Assembly: GCA_030949995.1 (NCBI GenBank)
Contig: JAUZRY010000102.1
Coordinates: 1-56,601 of the forward strand
Length of the DNA stretch: 56,601 bases
Source: Ardenticatenia bacterium
GTDB taxonomy: Bacteria; Chloroflexota; Anaerolineae; Ardenticatenales; Ardenticatenaceae
Direction: 5' to 3'
The position numbers and the translations under genes were made by a program. Below the pieces are notes generated by a model that saw nothing but the letters and a program-made list of their open reading frames with translations, was not told where the DNA came from and did not search any database. Shown here in pieces: positions 27,122 through 39,172 of this stretch. How positions within the stretch are numbered: the first letter of the stretch is position 1; each line of letters starts with the position of its first letter.

Positions 27122-30088
27122 ATGGCCGAGAAGATTATCATTCGTGGTGCCCGTGTGCACAATCTGAAGAATATTTCACTGGAATTGCCCAGGAACAAGC
27201 TCATCGTGTTCACTGGTCTTTCCGGGTCGGGCAAGTCCTCGCTGGCCTATGATACGCTGTACGCCGAAGGGCAGCGCCGGTATGTGGAGAGCTTGTCGGC
27301 CTACGCCCGCCAATTCCTCGGCCAAATGGAGAAGCCAGACGTGGACCTCATCGAGGGCCTGTCGCCAGCCATTTCCATCGACCAAAAGTGGACCGGACAC
27401 AACCCCCGCTCCACAGTGGGCACGGTGACGGAGATTTATGACTATTTGCGCCTGCTCTACGCCCGCGTGGGACAGCCACACTGTCCCCAATGTGGCCGGC
27501 CGATCACGCAACAGAGCGTGGAGCAGATCGTGGACGCCGTGGCCAACCTGCCCGATGGCACTCGAATCCAGGTTTTGGCTCCCATGGTGCGCGGCCGCAA
27601 GGGGCATCACCAAAAAGTGTTCGACGAGGTGCGCCGGGCCGGCTTCGTGCGGGTGCGCGTGAACGGCGACGTGCTGGACGTGAACGAGCCCATAGAGCTG
27701 GACCGTTACAAGACCCACACTATTGAGGTGGTCGTAGATCGCTTGGTGATCCGGCGGGGCCCCGAGGGCATGGCCCGTGACGACGAAGCCCGCTTGGCCG
27801 ACAGCGTGGAAACGGCCTTGGAGCTGGGCGATGGCCTGGTGGTTATCAACGTGGTAGACAGGGAGCATCCCAACCGCTCGCGGGATGTGCTCTTCAGCGA
27901 GCAGTTTGCCTGTGTGACCTGCGGTGTGAGTATCGGCGAGATCGAACCCCGCACGTTTTCCTTCAACTCCCCTCACGGCGCATGTCCGGCCTGCCAGGGG
28001 CTTGGCGTTCGCCGGGAGATTGACCCCGAGTTGGTCATCTCCGATTCGTCTCGCTCCGTTCGGCAGGCCATCGTGGATCGGTGGAGCCGCGTGGGCGCTG
28101 CCGACGTGCACTTCAAGCAGGTGCTGGAGGCCACAGCCAATTTCTACGGCTTCAGCCTGGAAACACCCTGGCAGGACCTAGCTCCCGAACACCGCCACGT
28201 GGTGCTCTACGGCAGCCACGGCCGAGCCATTCCGGTGTTGTACCGCGCCCGCCGAGGGGGCACGCGCATGTTCAAGACGCCCTTTGAGGGCATCATTCCC
28301 TACTTGGAACGGCGCTACCGGGAAACCTCCAGTGACTACGTGCGCACCGAGATGGAACGGCTCATGAGCGAACGGCCATGTCCGGTGTGTGAAGGGACGC
28401 GGCTCAGGCCCGAAGCCCGTGCCGTCCTGGTGGCTGGCCGGAGCATTGTAGACGTGGTGCGCATGAGCGTCACTGATGCCTTGGCCTGGGTGGATCAGCT
28501 CATCCAGCAACCTCCTGTGGACCCGCGCCCATACTTGGAACGGAGGAAGACCCTACCGGGCTTCACGCCGCAGCAGCGGCAGATTGCGGATCGCATCTTG
28601 AAGGAGGTGCGTGCGCGGTTGGGCTTTCTGGTCGACGTGGGGCTGGGCTATCTGACTCTTGAGCGCTCGGCCAACACGCTCTCCGGCGGCGAAGCCCAGC
28701 GGATCCGGCTGGCCACGCAGATTGGCTCCCAACTGGTGGGCGTGCTCTACATCCTCGATGAGCCCAGCATCGGCCTTCACCAGCGGGATAACGAGCGCCT
28801 GATCAAGACGCTCAAGCGGATGCGCGATTTGGGCAATACGCTCATCGTGGTGGAACACGACGAGGATACCATCCGCGCGGCCGACTGGGTGGTGGACTTG
28901 GGCCCCGGTGCCGGTGAACATGGGGGAGAGGTGGTGGCGGCTGGTCCGGTGGAGGCCATCGTCAACTGCCCAGACTCCATCACCGGCCAGTACCTGAGTG
29001 GCCGTGCCTTCATCCCCGTGCCGGCGGAGCGCAGGCGGGGAAATGGCAAGTCGTTACTTGTGCAGGGGGCACGGGCCCATAACCTCAAGAACATCACGGT
29101 GGAGATCCCGCTGGGCACTTTCGTCTGCGTGACAGGCGTGAGTGGCAGCGGCAAGTCCACCCTGGTGGTGGACGTGCTCTACAAGCGGCTGGCCCAGTTG
29201 CTCCACCAGGCCCGCGTTCACCCCGGGGACCATGACGATATTCTGGGTGTGGCCCACATCGACAAAGTGGTGAACATTGACCAATCGCCCATTGGCCGCA
29301 CCCCCCGTTCCAATCCGGCCACCTACACCAATGTCTTCACCCCCATCCGCGAACTCTTCGCCAACCTGCCTGAGGCCCGGATGCGCGGGTATCGGCCGGG
29401 CCGCTTCTCCTTCAACGTGCGGGGTGGACGGTGTGAAACGTGTCAGGGCGAAGGGGAGATCAAAATCGAGATGCATTTCTTGCCCGACATGTACGTCAAG
29501 TGCGATGTGTGCAAGGGGCGGCGGTACAACCGGGAGACGCTCCAGATCAAGTACAAGGGCAAAAGCATCGCCGACGTGTTGGCCATGACGGTCGAAGAGG
29601 CCCTGCATTTCTTCGAGCACGTACCCCCTATTCGCCGCAAACTCCAGACGCTCTACGATGTGGGCCTGGGCTACATCCGCCTGGGCCAGCCCGCGCCTAC
29701 ACTCTCCGGCGGCGAGGCCCAGCGGGTCAAGCTGGCCAAGGAGTTGTCCCGCGTGGCCACGGGCAACACCCTCTACATCCTTGACGAGCCCAGCGTGGGC
29801 TTACACACAGCCGATGTGGCCCGCCTGATCGAAGTGTTGGACCGCCTAGTGCGCAAGGGCAACACGGTGATCGTGATCGAGCACAACTTGGACATCATCA
29901 AGGTGGCCGATTTCATCATCGACTTGGGGCCTGAAGGGGGCGAGGGAGGAGGGCGCATTGTGGCCACAGGTACACCGGAGGAAGTGGCCAACACGCCGGG
30001 CAGCTTCACCGGATACTATTTGCGCAGGGTGTTGACGCGTGTCCACCGCAAGCCCTCGGCACAGGCAGTGGCGTCGGCCGCCCTCTAG
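27122..30088 (+). CDS. uvrA: Excinuclease ABC subunit A (UvrA)
   Basis: 988 residues, slightly longer than the usual ~940, with a short C-terminal extension. The two ABC modules have Walker A motifs G-L-S-G-S-G-K-S-S and G-V-S-G-S-G-K-S-T and signatures L-S-G-G-E-A-Q-R. Both structural zinc fingers are intact: C-V-T-C...C-P-A-C (19 residues between pairs) and C-E-T-C...C-D-V-C (20 residues between). UvrA dimers scan DNA for bulky lesions and load UvrB in nucleotide excision repair. The ATG at 27122 follows GGGAGG. It is transcribed alone; uvrB and uvrC are not in the window. Frame intact. Confidence 0.97.
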   Translation: MAEKIIIRGARVHNLKNISLELPRNKLIVFTGLSGSGKSSLAYDTLYAEGQRRYVESLSAYARQFLGQMEKPDVDLIEGLSPAISIDQKWTGHNPRSTVGTVTEIYDYLRLLYARVGQPHCPQCGRPITQQSVEQIVDAVANLPDGTRIQVLAPMVRGRKGHHQKVFDEVRRAGFVRVRVNGDVLDVNEPIELDRYKTHTIEVVVDRLVIRRGPEGMARDDEARLADSVETALELGDGLVVINVVDREHPNRSRDVLFSEQFACVTCGVSIGEIEPRTFSFNSPHGACPACQGLGVRREIDPELVISDSSRSVRQAIVDRWSRVGAADVHFKQVLEATANFYGFSLETPWQDLAPEHRHVVLYGSHGRAIPVLYRARRGGTRMFKTPFEGIIPYLERRYRETSSDYVRTEMERLMSERPCPVCEGTRLRPEARAVLVAGRSIVDVVRMSVTDALAWVDQLIQQPPVDPRPYLERRKTLPGFTPQQRQIADRILKEVRARLGFLVDVGLGYLTLERSANTLSGGEAQRIRLATQIGSQLVGVLYILDEPSIGLHQRDNERLIKTLKRMRDLGNTLIVVEHDEDTIRAADWVVDLGPGAGEHGGEVVAAGPVEAIVNCPDSITGQYLSGRAFIPVPAERRRGNGKSLLVQGARAHNLKNITVEIPLGTFVCVTGVSGSGKSTLVVDVLYKRLAQLLHQARVHPGDHDDILGVAHIDKVVNIDQSPIGRTPRSNPATYTNVFTPIRELFANLPEARMRGYRPGRFSFNVRGGRCETCQGEGEIKIEMHFLPDMYVKCDVCKGRRYNRETLQIKYKGKSIADVLAMTVEEALHFFEHVPPIRRKLQTLYDVGLGYIRLGQPAPTLSGGEAQRVKLAKELSRVATGNTLYILDEPSVGLHTADVARLIEVLDRLVRKGNTVIVIEHNLDIIKVADFIIDLGPEGGEGGGRIVATGTPEEVANTPGSFTGYYLRRVLTRVHRKPSAQAVASAAL

Positions 30089-30347
30089 CCGATTGCCCTC
30101 CTCCTGGGTGTGTCCCAGAGTCGTTGGCGAGGGGGCAAGCCGCTCCAACGCCCCTTCCACCTCCCGGAGGAGGCGGCCGTGTGCGCCGTCCACAACGCCT
30201 GTGCGATCGTCCTCTCACACCAGCCCTACCACCACGACCCGCCGGTCTAGGGGACCACACCATGCCGACCCCACACCCGTTGCAGATCCCCTTCTCCTCC
30301 CCCCTCTCCCCCTCTCCACTTCTCCCCTTGTCTCCTTGTTTGGAGAT
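30089..30347. other. Intergenic region with pyrimidine-rich tract, no gene seen
   Basis: No coding region or RNA gene was recognised between uvrA and the E1 promoter. Bases ~30285-30340 are an almost pure C/T tract on the plus strand, ending in a short TGTTTGGAG segment. I see no clear intrinsic terminator for uvrA. The tract's function is unknown. Confidence 0.4.
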
Positions 30348-30376
30348 TTGCCCGTTCGGCGGGCTTCCTGTAGAAT
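30348..30376 (+). promoter_or_regulatory. Sigma70-type promoter for the 2-oxoacid dehydrogenase operon
   Basis: TTGCCC at 30348-30353 is followed after 17 bases by TAGAAT at 30371-30376, about 160 bases upstream of the E1 alpha ATG. The leader between them holds no gene. Confidence 0.55.
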
Positions 30377-30538
30377 ACCAGTGCGCACGCCGAAATGGCG
30401 GGCTTGAGTGATATGTGCCTGAGTTATGAGCCACTTGTGCCCTCACCTACACGTGACCAACACATTGTCCCACCACGCCACCAGCAACAAGTCCATACGC
30501 TTCAACGGTGAAGCTGGAAACCAGACAAGGAGGTTGGT

Positions 30539-31575
30539 ATGACCGAGTTTATCGCGGTCGATGTCGAAACCACGAGCTCTGTCCTCAACCACGTGGACCT
30601 CGGCTTGCACGACGGCGACGTGCTCCGCATGTACGAACTCATGCTCCTCGCCCGGCGTCTCGACGAGCGCATGGAAGTGCTTCAACGCCAGGGGAAAACC
30701 CACTTTCACATCTCCTGCCGCGGTCATGAGGCCACCCAAGTGGGCTGCGCCTACCCCCTTGTGCCTGGCAAGGACTGGCTCCACCCCTACTACCGTGACT
30801 TGGGCGTTCTGCTCACCATCGGCGTCACCCCGCGTGAGCTGATGCTGGGTGCCCTGGCCAAACGACCAGACCCGGCCAGCGGAGGGCGCCAGATGCCGGC
30901 CCCACTGGGGCCACATACGCCTCAACGTCGTCACCCAGTCCAGCCCGGTGGCCACCCAGATTCCCCAAGCGGCCGGCATTGCCTATGCCACCAAGTTGCG
31001 CGGCGAAGACGCGGTCACCTACGTCAGCTTCGGCGAGGGCGGATCCAGCAAGGGGGACTTCCACGAAGGGCTCAACTTCGCCGCCATTCACCGGCTCCCC
31101 GTGATTTTCGTCTGTGAGAACAACCGCTACGCCATCTCCGTGGCCCAGGACAAACAAATGGCCATTGCGAACGTGGCCGACCGGGCGGCTGGTTACGGCA
31201 TGCCCGGCATCGTAGTGGACGGCCAAGATGTCCTGGCCGTCTACAAGGCCATGCAGGAGGCCGTGGGCCGAGCCCGTCACGGCGAGGGCCCCACCCTCAT
31301 CGAGGCCAAAACGTACCGCATTGTGCCCCATTCCTCCGACGATGATGACCGCCTCTACCGCTCGCGCGAGGAGGTGGAATACTACCGCACCGTCAACGAT
31401 CCCCTCAACCGCCTGCGCACATACTTGTTCGAGCAAGGCGTGGCGGACCAAGAAGATGCTGGACGCCGTCGAAGTGCGCGTCATGGAGGCGGTCAACGAC
31501 GCCACGGATTGGGCCGAGGCTCAACCTGATCCCGACCCGGCCGACGCCATGAAGTACGTCTACTGGGACCGGTAA
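30539..31575 (+). CDS. 2-oxoacid (pyruvate/branched-chain/acetoin-type) dehydrogenase E1 alpha (two frameshifts)
   Basis: About 345 residues. The N-terminal part has Y-E-L-M-L-L-A-R-R-L-D-E-R and S-C-R-G-H-E-A. The frame changes at a C run (30900-30903) within the conserved S-G-G-R-Q-M-P...H-W-G segment, then the thiamine diphosphate motif F-G-E-G-G-S-S-K-G-D-F-H-E...C-E-N-N-R-Y-A follows. A second change near 31445-31455 restores K-K-M-L-D-A-V-E-V-R-V to the stop at 31575. AAGGAGG lies seven bases before the ATG. E1 alpha and beta decarboxylate a 2-oxoacid and acylate E2. Heterodimeric E1 and the E1-E2 order fit a branched-chain or pyruvate complex; the substrate is not decided. Confidence 0.88.
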
Positions 31576-31649
31576 CCCCGCCGAAACCCTGCGACAGATG
31601 TGGACGGCACCCCACCGGGGGAACGTGAACCTCAACAAGGAGGCAGAGT

Positions 31650-32633
31650 ATGGCCGTCAAATCACTTTTGGAGGCCATCCACGACACCCTGTGGAAGGCG
31701 ATGGACGTGGACGAGCGAGTCGTCGTCCTGGGCGAGGACGTGGGCGCCAAGGGAGGTGTCTTCCGCGTCACCGCTGGCTTTCTGGACGCCTTTGGCGAGG
31801 AACGTGTTATCGATACCCCCTTGGCCGAGCTCTCCATTGTTGGCGTGGCCATTGGCATGGCCCTCAACGGCTTGCTGCCCGTAGCAGAGATCCAGTTTGC
31901 CGACTTCATTCACCCCGCCTTCGATCAGATCGTCAACGAAGCTGCCCGCATCCGCTATCGGTCCAACGGTGCCTTCGAGTGCCCCATGGTCATTCGCACC
32001 CCGTATGGTGGCGGCATTCACGGCGGGCTGTACCACAGCCAATCCATTGAGGGCTTCTTCACGCACGTGCCTGGCCTGAAAGTTGTCGCTCCGAGCACGC
32101 CCTACGATGCGGCTGGTCTGCTCTGGGCCGCCATCCAGGATCGGGATCCAGTCCTCTTCTTGGAGCACAAGAAGACATATCGGCTCATTAAAGGCGAAGT
32201 GCCCGACGAGCTCTTCACTGTTCCCATCGGCAAGGGCGAGATCAAGCGCGTGGGCGACGACATCACGGTCATCGCCTACGGCCTCATGCTCCACTACGCC
32301 CTGGAGGCCGCCGAGCGAGTGGCGCGCGACGGCATCAGCGTCGAGGTGGTGGACCCGCGCACGCTCCTGCCGGTGGACAAAGCGCTCATCCTGGACTCCG
32401 TCAAGAAGACGAGCAAGGTGCTCATCGTCCACGAGGACAACAAGTTCATGGGCTTCGGTGCCGAACTGGCCGCCACAATTGTCGAGGAGGCCTTTGAGTG
32501 GCTCGACGCGCCGGTCAAGCGCCTCTGTGGGCCCGACGTGCCTGCTATGCCCTACAACGAGCCTCAAGAACATTGGTTCATGCCCAACCCGGACAAGATC
32601 GAAGCGGCCATCCGCGACTTGGCCGAATATTAG
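31650..32633 (+). CDS. 2-oxoacid dehydrogenase E1 beta
   Basis: 327 residues, intact. Family motifs include L-G-E-D-V-G-A-K-G-G-V-F-R-V-T, D-T-P-L-A-E-L-S-I-V-G-V-A-I-G-M-A, P-Y-G-G-G-I-H-G-G-L-Y-H-S-Q-S, and H-E-D-N-K-F-M-G-F-G-A-E in the C-terminal transketolase-type domain. The G-G-I-H-G-G/H-S-Q-S segment resembles branched-chain-type E1 beta. It pairs with the E1 alpha subunit just upstream (74-base gap) to form the alpha2beta2 decarboxylase. An AAGGAGG ribosome site precedes the ATG. Confidence 0.93.
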   Translation: MAVKSLLEAIHDTLWKAMDVDERVVVLGEDVGAKGGVFRVTAGFLDAFGEERVIDTPLAELSIVGVAIGMALNGLLPVAEIQFADFIHPAFDQIVNEAARIRYRSNGAFECPMVIRTPYGGGIHGGLYHSQSIEGFFTHVPGLKVVAPSTPYDAAGLLWAAIQDRDPVLFLEHKKTYRLIKGEVPDELFTVPIGKGEIKRVGDDITVIAYGLMLHYALEAAERVARDGISVEVVDPRTLLPVDKALILDSVKKTSKVLIVHEDNKFMGFGAELAATIVEEAFEWLDAPVKRLCGPDVPAMPYNEPQEHWFMPNPDKIEAAIRDLAEY

Positions 32634-32703
32634 TCGCGCTCATAAACGGGGCTACCTGTCCTGCTCCCGAGAAATCCCCAAACCCAGCAAAACAGAGTGA
32701 GCG

Positions 32704-34001
32704 ATGGCGACACCCGTCAAGATGCCACAGTTGGGAGAGAGCGTTCACGAGGGGACGATAGGCAAGTGGCTGAAGCAGCCCGGCGACCGTGTGGAGAAGT
32801 ACGAGCCGCTCCTGGAGGTCATCTCGGACAAAGTGGACACCGAGGTCACGGCCACCGAATCCGGTGTCCTCTTGTCCATCGAGGTGCCGGAGGGGCAGAC
32901 CGTGCCTGTGGGCACGGTGCTGGCTTGGATCGGCGAACCGGGCGAACAGCCGGGCCGTGAGGACGGCGGCGAGCCAGCCCACGCCGACGCCCAACCGGCC
33001 GCCGAGGCTGAGGTGGCACCGGCCCCGGCGCGGGGCGAAACGCGCCCCAAAAAGCCCATGCGTGTCTCCCCCCGTGGTGGCCCGGCTGGCCGCCGAGCAT
33101 GACGTTGATCTCTCACAGGTGAAGGGCACCGGGCGAGGGGGACGCATCACGAAGAAGGATATCCTGGCCTACATCGAGGCTCGCACGAAGGCGGCCGAGG
33201 CCACGCCAGAACCGGCGCCCGCCGCGCCGGCAACGCCTGCCCCGCCCCCTGCGCCCGAACCGGCCCGCCCTGCTGCTGCCACGGCGCCGACCGTGATTAT
33301 GCCCCAGGACGGGGAGCTGGTGCCACTCACCCCCATGCGCAAGGCCATTGCCGAACACATGGTGCGCAGCAAGCACACGGCCCCACACGTCACCAGCGTC
33401 TTCGAGGCCGACTTGAGCCGCATCGTGGCCCACCGCCGACGCCACAAGGCCGACTACGAACGGGAAGGAGTTCGCCTCACCTTCACGGCCTACTTTGTCG
33501 AGGCCGTGGCCCACACGCTGCGCAAACACCCAATGGTCAACTCCACCTTTACTGATGATGGGATCTTGGTGCGCAAGGCCATTCACATCGGCGTGGCTGT
33601 GGCCACCGAGGGCGGCCAAGGACTCATCGTGCCCGTGATCCGCAACGCCGATGAGCTCAACCTCAAAGGCATCGCGAGCCCTCAACGACATCACCGACCG
33701 CGCGCGCAGTGGCCGCCTCGTGCCCGACGACGTGCAGGGGGGCACGTTCACGATCACCAATCACGGCGTGGGCGGCAGCCTCTTCGGCACGCCTATCATC
33801 AACCAACCCCAGGCGGCTATCATGGGCATTGGCAAGATCCAAAAGCGGGCCGTGGTGATCGAGCACAACGGGGTGGACGCCATTGCTGTTCGTCCCATGG
33901 TCTACGTGACGATCACCTTCGACCACCGGGTGCTCGACGGCGCCAGTGCCGACGCCTTCATGGTGGACGTGATCACCTACATCGAGCACTATCCGCTCTG
34001 A
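32704..34001 (+). CDS. 2-oxoacid dehydrogenase E2, dihydrolipoyl acyltransferase (two frameshifts)
   Basis: About 432 residues. One lipoyl domain (~1-80) carries the lipoylated lysine in I-S-D-K-V-D-T-E-V. After an acidic/Ala-Pro linker, the frame changes in a run of six C (33068-33073) inside the peripheral-subunit-binding domain V-S-P-P-V-V-A-R-L-A-A-E-H-D. An Ala/Pro linker leads to the catalytic domain. A second change near 33670-33680 is bridged to R-A-L-N-D-I-T-D-R-A-R-S-G and the catalytic D-H-R-V-L-D-G-A-S-A-D near the end. E2 transfers the acyl group to CoA. No E3 (dihydrolipoyl dehydrogenase) lies nearby. Confidence 0.9.
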
Positions 34002-34035
34002 CCACGCGATCTCCGCGGCACGGTGGGATGAGCCG

Positions 34036-34069
34036 ACTGGCCCGGCTCCGTCGCGGAGACCGGGCCGGT
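34036..34069. terminator. GC-rich hairpin after E2, probable terminator
   Basis: Ten-base arms ACTGGCCCGG and CCGGGCCGGT (one G-T pairing) enclose an inner CTCCG/CGGAG stem. A moderately T-rich stretch follows on the plus strand. It sits between the converging E2 and FmdB-type genes and could serve both. Confidence 0.55.
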
Positions 34070-34223
34070 TGACTTCTGTAACTCTTGTCGTCTGTAGCAA
34101 CCAGTGCGTGGGAAAGAGAGTGAAACAACAAGGTGTCCAGAATACCCGGGGCATTGAGGGCGCTCGAGCGTCCCCCGTGTCCCAAGGATTCCATGTGCTG
34201 CGCCTGCTTGGCGGATCCAAGGC

Positions 34224-34445
34224 TTAGTGGCACCCGCACCCGCCGGCGCCACATGCACATCCGCCTCCTGCCGTCGGCCCGGCCTCAGCGTTTCCGCTCC
34301 CGTGGACCACGAAGACCGGCAGGTGGCGTACTGTCTCCTCGCTGCCGCAGCGGGGACAAGGGGCGGGGACCTCAGCTTCGGAGAACTTCCTCAACATCTC
34401 GAATGAACGGTGACAGTCGAGACAGGTGTACTCATACAGCGGCAT
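34224..34445 (-). CDS. FmdB-family zinc ribbon protein with Cys/Gly-rich tail
   Basis: 73 residues from ATG 34445 (M-P-L-Y-E-Y-T-C). The zinc ribbon is C-L-D-C...C-P-R-C with E-x-x-R-K-F-S between, as in the FmdB/CxxC_CxxC_SSSS regulatory-protein family. The C-terminal tail is unusual: Gly/Cys-rich (G-G-G-C-A-C-G-A-G-G-C-G-C-H), adding four more cysteines and a histidine and suggesting a second metal site. FmdB was named as a putative regulator of formamidase, but most family members have no known role. Confidence 0.8.
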   Translation of the reverse strand: MPLYEYTCLDCHRSFEMLRKFSEAEVPAPCPRCGSEETVRHLPVFVVHGSGNAEAGPTAGGGCACGAGGCGCH

Positions 34446-34626
34446 GGTTGTCCTCCTCAACATCACGACTTTTGGAATGTGGCCTGATGAGGGTGGAGCA
34501 GTCCATCGGATGCCCCGCGGGAAAGCGTCAAGGCCACCGTGGCCACTGCTTCCCCCTCTTTATTCTACGAGCCACCATCGTGAGGGCAAGCTGGCCAGGC
34601 TTTTCCCCACACTTCCCCGTGTTGTT
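34446..34626. other. Divergent intergenic region, no gene seen
   Basis: This stretch between the FmdB-type gene and the carboxylase promoter has no credible reading frame. A promoter for the minus-strand zinc-ribbon gene is expected here but I could not choose one. Confidence 0.3.
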
Positions 34627-34655
34627 TTGGAAGGGACTCACATTTCCAGTATACT
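34627..34655 (+). promoter_or_regulatory. Sigma70-type promoter for the acyl-CoA carboxylase gene
   Basis: TTGGAA is followed after 17 bases by TATACT, 55 bases upstream of the ATG at 34711. Confidence 0.6.
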
Positions 34656-34710
34656 ACGCCCGTGAACCAGACAGCACGGCCCCAACATGCCGTGATAGGA
34701 GCATGTGTCG

Positions 34711-36323
<1,613 letters not shown>

Positions 36324-36332
36324 GCGACGGAG

Positions 36333-37694
36333 ATGCCCGACCTGCTGGTGCCTTTGTTTGTTGTGGCCTTGTGCATTTTCATTAATGCGTTCTACGTGGC
36401 CGCCGAGTTCGCCACGGTGAGCGCCCGCCACGCCCGCATCGCCCAACTGGCCGACGAGGGCAACCGAATGGCGCGCCTGCTGCTGCCCATCGTCACCTCG
36501 CCGGAGCGGCTCGACACCTACATCGCGGCTTGCCAACTGGGTATTACCCTCTCCAGCCTGGTACTGGGCTTCTACGGCCAAGCGACCTTAGCCCCCCTGG
36601 TGGTGCCTTGGCTCACCCGCCTGGGCGTTGAGCCGGCAGCGGCGGCCTTCTCCCTGGCTACCACAGGTATCCTGCTGAGCCTCACCACGCTCCAAGTTAT
36701 CCTGGGCGAGCTGGTTCCCAAGTCCATCGGCGTCCAACACCCCGAACGTCTGGCCCTCATGACGGCCCTGCCCATGCAGTGGTCTGTGCGCCTCTTCCAG
36801 CCCCTCATTTGGCTCTTCAACGGCAGCGGTCGTCTGATCCTCCGGCTGCTCGGGCGCACGCCGGCCACGGAATCCGTCCACGTCCACTCCCCCGAGGAGA
36901 TTCTGGTGCTGGTGGAAGAGCTGGTCGAGGAAAGCGACCCCGGGGACGTGCTGCTCCAAGAGGAGGAACGCCGCCTGCTCCGGAACATGCTGCGGGTTCA
37001 GAAGGCGCACATAGGCCAAGTGATGGTGCCCCGCACCGAAATTCTAGCCGCGCCGGTGAACACCTCTCCGCCCGAGCTGCTCGACATCCTGGTGCGCTCT
37101 CCCTACTCGCGCCTGCTCCTCTACGAAGGCGCCATTGACAAAGTTGTGGGATTCGTCCACCTGAAAGACCTCCTTTGTGTCCGCGAGGAACAACCAGTGT
37201 CTACGTTCATGCGGCCCATCAACGTGATGCTCCACGAGAGCACACCGTTGGAAGAGGCGCTTCGACAGCTTCAATACCGTCGCGCTCACGTCGCCATCGT
37301 GATGGACGAGTACGGCGGCGTGGCCGGTATGATTACCCTGGACGATCTCATCGAAGCCCTCTTCGGCGAGTTCAGGGACGAGGATGATGAGCCCGCACCG
37401 CTCCCAATTCACCGCCTTCCAGGAGAACGGCGTCTCCGGCTGCGGGGCAATTTGCCTGTTGAGGAGCTGGAGGCGGCCTTGGGCATCCACCTTCCCCGCC
37501 AAGGTGATATCCACACGGTGGGTGGGCTGATCCTCGCAACCATCAAGCGGGTACCCCGGGTCGGCGAGACAGTGAGCGTGGGCTCCTATGTCTTTCGGGT
37601 CGAGGAGATGGACGGCCGGCGGATAGTGGCCGTGAGCATGGAGGTCACTGACCAACAACTTCAACATCTGGAGAGGTGGAAAGCACAACGATGA
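36333..37694 (+). CDS. CNNM/HlyC-CorC family membrane protein with CBS domains (first copy)
   Basis: 453 residues: a DUF21/CNNM membrane domain (~1-200, N-A-F-Y-V-A-A-E-F-A-T-V start), a CBS pair (~210-335) beginning V-M-V-P-R-T-E-I, and a CorC/HlyC C-terminal domain (~350-440). Bacterial CNNM homologues transport Mg2+ (Na+-coupled efflux) or other cations; older annotations say hemolysin. It begins 10 bases after the carboxylase stop and overlaps the next paralogue by four bases, so at least these two are co-translated. Frame intact. Confidence 0.9.
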   Translation: MPDLLVPLFVVALCIFINAFYVAAEFATVSARHARIAQLADEGNRMARLLLPIVTSPERLDTYIAACQLGITLSSLVLGFYGQATLAPLVVPWLTRLGVEPAAAAFSLATTGILLSLTTLQVILGELVPKSIGVQHPERLALMTALPMQWSVRLFQPLIWLFNGSGRLILRLLGRTPATESVHVHSPEEILVLVEELVEESDPGDVLLQEEERRLLRNMLRVQKAHIGQVMVPRTEILAAPVNTSPPELLDILVRSPYSRLLLYEGAIDKVVGFVHLKDLLCVREEQPVSTFMRPINVMLHESTPLEEALRQLQYRRAHVAIVMDEYGGVAGMITLDDLIEALFGEFRDEDDEPAPLPIHRLPGERRLRLRGNLPVEELEAALGIHLPRQGDIHTVGGLILATIKRVPRVGETVSVGSYVFRVEEMDGRRIVAVSMEVTDQQLQHLERWKAQR

Positions 37695-39067
37695 TCCTGG
37701 CCGGCCTGCTCACCTTCGGCGTGCCCATCGCCATTATCGCGGTGCTGATTTTCCTGAACGGCCTCTTCGTAGCCGCGGAGTTCGCGCTTGTGGCTGCCCC
37801 AAGGGCCCGTCTGACCCAGCTTGCCGAACAGGGGTCCAAGGCAGCCCAACACGTGCTCGACACGCTGCGTCACATCGACCGCCAGAACCTCTACTTGGCC
37901 ACAGCGCAAGTGGGCATTACGGTGGTCAGCCTGGGGTTGGGCATGTACGGCGAGCACACGGTGGCCGAATGGTTGGAAGGGGGCCTGGAACGCGTGGCCC
38001 ACCTGGCCGAGCCCACGCTCCGCGCCCTCGCCTCGGCCCTGGCCGTGGGCGTGCTCACCTACTTCCACGTGGTCGTGGGCGAGATGGTTCCCAAATCCAT
38101 CGCCCTCCAGAGCGCCGACCGCACGGCCATCCGCCTAGTCCTGCCCATGCGCATCATGCAAAAGCTGCTCTGGCCTATTGTCACCCCCCTCAACGCCATC
38201 AGCAATTTGGTCATGCACGTCATAGGGGTGCCGCCGCCTGGTGCTCATGCCCATCTCTTCTCGCCCGAAGAGCTGGAGTATCTGGTGGAGGAGAGTTACC
38301 GCCAGGGGATGATGGCCAGGGACAAACACCTTTTTATCGAAAACATCTTCGACCTACGGGAGCGAACGGTGGGCCACGTGATGACCCCGCGCCCCAAAAT
38401 TGTGGGCCTGCCCGTGGGGGCAGAGCGCGACCGCCTGGTGGCGATCATCTGTGAACACCGCTTCTCCCGCTACCCCGTCTACGAGGACGATCTGGACCAC
38501 ATCGTGGGCGTCCTCCATGTTAAGATGTTGGCCCGCTGGCTCGCCGAACACGGCGAGGATCAACAGCCTGACCTGCGTCGCCTGGCCCACCCGGCCCACT
38601 TCGTGCCCGAAACGCTCAGCCTGACGGAAATGCTCACCCGGTTTCGGAAGGAGCCCACCCAGATGGCCATCGTCTTCGACGAGTTCGGGGGCACGGCCGG
38701 CCTGATCACCCTGGAAGACGTGGTGGAAGAAGTGCTAGGCGAAATCGAGGACGAGTTCATCCAGGAGACAACTCCCCCGTTCCGGGAATTGGCCCCCGGC
38801 CGCCTCATCGTCCGGGGCGACGTGCTCCTCCAAGAACTCCAGCAGCTCTACGACGTAAACTTGGAGCACCCGGAGGCCGACACGGTGAGCGGGTTGATCA
38901 TGGCCGTGCTCGGCAAAATTCCTGAAGTGGGCGATGAAGGCCATTACCGGCATGTGCATTTTACGGTCCAAGCGGTGGACAACCGGGCCGTACAGGCGGT
39001 GTTGCTCGAGTGGCCGGCTGACGAGGAGCAGCACCTTCCCGGCGACGCCCAACCTTCGACGGAGTGA
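37691..39067 (+). CDS. CNNM/HlyC-CorC family membrane protein with CBS domains (second copy)
   Basis: 458 residues with the same architecture as the preceding gene (N-G-L-F-V-A-A-E-F-A-L-V, then V-M-T-P-R-P-K-I and F-D-E-F-G-G-T-A-G-L-I-T-L-E-D), but clearly diverged, so an old tandem duplication. Such pairs may form a heterodimer. The ATG at 37691 overlaps the preceding stop as ATGA; a GTG at 37676 is less likely. Frame intact. Confidence 0.9.
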   Translation: MILAGLLTFGVPIAIIAVLIFLNGLFVAAEFALVAAPRARLTQLAEQGSKAAQHVLDTLRHIDRQNLYLATAQVGITVVSLGLGMYGEHTVAEWLEGGLERVAHLAEPTLRALASALAVGVLTYFHVVVGEMVPKSIALQSADRTAIRLVLPMRIMQKLLWPIVTPLNAISNLVMHVIGVPPPGAHAHLFSPEELEYLVEESYRQGMMARDKHLFIENIFDLRERTVGHVMTPRPKIVGLPVGAERDRLVAIICEHRFSRYPVYEDDLDHIVGVLHVKMLARWLAEHGEDQQPDLRRLAHPAHFVPETLSLTEMLTRFRKEPTQMAIVFDEFGGTAGLITLEDVVEEVLGEIEDEFIQETTPPFRELAPGRLIVRGDVLLQELQQLYDVNLEHPEADTVSGLIMAVLGKIPEVGDEGHYRHVHFTVQAVDNRAVQAVLLEWPADEEQHLPGDAQPSTE

Positions 39068-39078
39068 GGGGGGCGAGG

Positions 39079-39107
39079 TTGCCAAAGAGGCGAGGTGTGG
39101 GCATAAT
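39079..39107 (+). promoter_or_regulatory. Sigma70-type promoter for the homoserine kinase gene
   Basis: TTGCCA is followed after 17 bases by CATAAT; the ATG of the kinase gene lies 65 bases downstream. Confidence 0.55.
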
Positions 39108-39172
39108 AGGCGAACTTGCAGGGGGATGTCGCACACCATGCCACAACATAGGGCTAATTCGGACAGGGAATC

